The position numbers and the translations under genes are program-made. A model generated the notes under the pieces. That model searched no databases and had not been told where the DNA came from. It saw only the letters and a list, made by a program, of their open reading frames with translations. Below, piece after piece: positions 5,804 to 6,492 of a DNA stretch of 6,492 nt (within the stretch, counting starts at the first letter, position 1; the number at the start of each line of letters is the position of its first letter). Source of the stretch: Candidatus Margulisiibacteriota bacterium (lineage in GTDB: Bacteria > Margulisbacteria > Marinamargulisbacteria > DT-59); contig JABSQL010000192.1 of the NCBI GenBank assembly GCA_013215865.1, forward strand, positions 1-6,492, in the 5' to 3' direction.

Positions 5804-6492
5804 GTGTCTCAGCCTCTAACGTATCGTTTTAATGTCTATGCAAAGATAAATCTTGGCTTACTTGTATCTCGGCCAAGAAGCAATGGCTATCACCCTATTC
5901 AGTCAATCTTTCAATCCGTGTCATTGGCAGATACTTTTCATATTGCCTGTTACCCAAACAGTTTAGAAATTTCCCTTTCTTGTAACAATAAATCTATTCC
6001 TACTAACCATCAAAACCTTATCATTAAAGTATGTGAGCATTATAAATCTATGATCCCTTTTGGACTCACCATTCAATTACAAAAAAGAATCCCTGTTGGC
6101 GGTGGATTAGGTGGGGGGAGTACGAATGCAGCAGGAATTTTGCAATTTCTCAATCAATCATGTGGATGGGGATGGTCTACACAGAAGCTACAACAGGAAT
6201 CGCTGCATTTCGGCACAGATATACCATTTTTAATAGAAGGAGGAACATCCCTTGTGACAGGAATAGGTGATGCTATCAAACCACTTAAACCCATCAAACC
6301 ATCCTACTATTTGCTTATAAATCCTCAGAAAAAAGCAGACACACCAAAAATTTATCAGAAGTTTGACCAATTAAGCCAAGATACGCTTTCTCAGCAAGAT
6401 AATTCTTGGATATCAACCCAAACTCCCGGTCCAAATGCGTTAAAAGAGGCTGCATTTAGCATCATACCTGAATTGGGTGAGATTGAGAATAA
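5804..6492 (+). CDS. ispE: 4-diphosphocytidyl-2-C-methyl-D-erythritol kinase, C-terminus beyond right edge
   Basis: GHMP-family kinase that phosphorylates CDP-methylerythritol with ATP in the MEP pathway to isoprenoid precursors, in the cytoplasm. The first 229 residues are present, of about 280-300 usual. Motifs from the GTG start are AKINLGLLV (13-21, with conserved K14), SNGYHPIQSIFQ (26-37, where many relatives have DGYHEL), the ATP-binding PVGGGLGGGSTNAAGIL (97-113), GTDIPFLIEGG (137-147, with the expected catalytic D139) and GPNALKEAA (209-217, usually ND/NAL). The frame opens immediately after the TAG of the upstream isomerase gene, so GTG 5804 is the only start that keeps the conserved AKIN segment near residue 13. 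There is no Shine-Dalgarno before it. With a three-base gap, translation is probably coupled to the upstream gene. The two genes are in the same reading frame. Confidence 0.95.
   Translation, partial: MSQPLTYRFNVYAKINLGLLVSRPRSNGYHPIQSIFQSVSLADTFHIACYPNSLEISLSCNNKSIPTNHQNLIIKVCEHYKSMIPFGLTIQLQKRIPVGGGLGGGSTNAAGILQFLNQSCGWGWSTQKLQQESLHFGTDIPFLIEGGTSLVTGIGDAIKPLKPIKPSYYLLINPQKKADTPKIYQKFDQLSQDTLSQQDNSWISTQTPGPNALKEAAFSIIPELGEIEN

Noticed and set aside
5802..5804. ATG 5802 as ispE start
   Set aside because: It is out of frame with the conserved AKINLG segment; GTG 5804 is in frame.

Overview
The window is about 6.5 kb of AT-rich bacterial DNA, densely coding, with standard genetic code usage and Shine-Dalgarno sites in front of most genes. 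It carries ordinary chromosomal housekeeping genes. There is no mobile element, CRISPR array, tRNA or rRNA, and I found no clear new defence or biosynthetic system. The organism is a bacterium that makes diaminopimelate/lysine (LysA), pantothenate (PanD) and isoprenoids by the MEP pathway (IspE), and that exports a lipoprotein foldase and a penicillin-binding-like serine hydrolase. The LysA sequence (EAHTHEYIKTG...SKFGI) looks like the cyanobacterial/Firmicutes-type branch, but the phylum cannot be fixed from this window.

Left part, minus strand (1-1489): an operon def-panD-lysA read right to left. def and panD overlap by one base, panD and lysA are two bases apart, and lysA runs off the left edge. 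Centre (about 1490-1606): a compact divergent intergenic region with one candidate sigma70-type promoter for each direction. Plus strand 1607-4021: rpsO (ribosomal protein S15) followed by pnp (polynucleotide phosphorylase), a very widely conserved pair linking ribosome synthesis and RNA decay.

Plus strand 4017-4907: a class A beta-lactamase-fold serine hydrolase directly behind pnp. It keeps the SxxK, SDN and KTG motifs but shows no recognisable omega-loop glutamate. Its real start is unclear: the only canonical in-frame start (TTG 4101) cuts through a basic-plus-hydrophobic export signal encoded by the open frame upstream. Plus strand 4979-6492: a PrsA/SurA-like parvulin peptidyl-prolyl isomerase lipoprotein with its own candidate promoter and strong ribosome binding site. 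Three bases later comes ispE, which is cut off by the right edge.

The points that most merit a second look are the N-terminus and catalytic residues of the serine hydrolase, a hairpin at the pnp/serine-hydrolase junction, the near-leaderless start of the def operon, and the unusual def-panD-lysA grouping.
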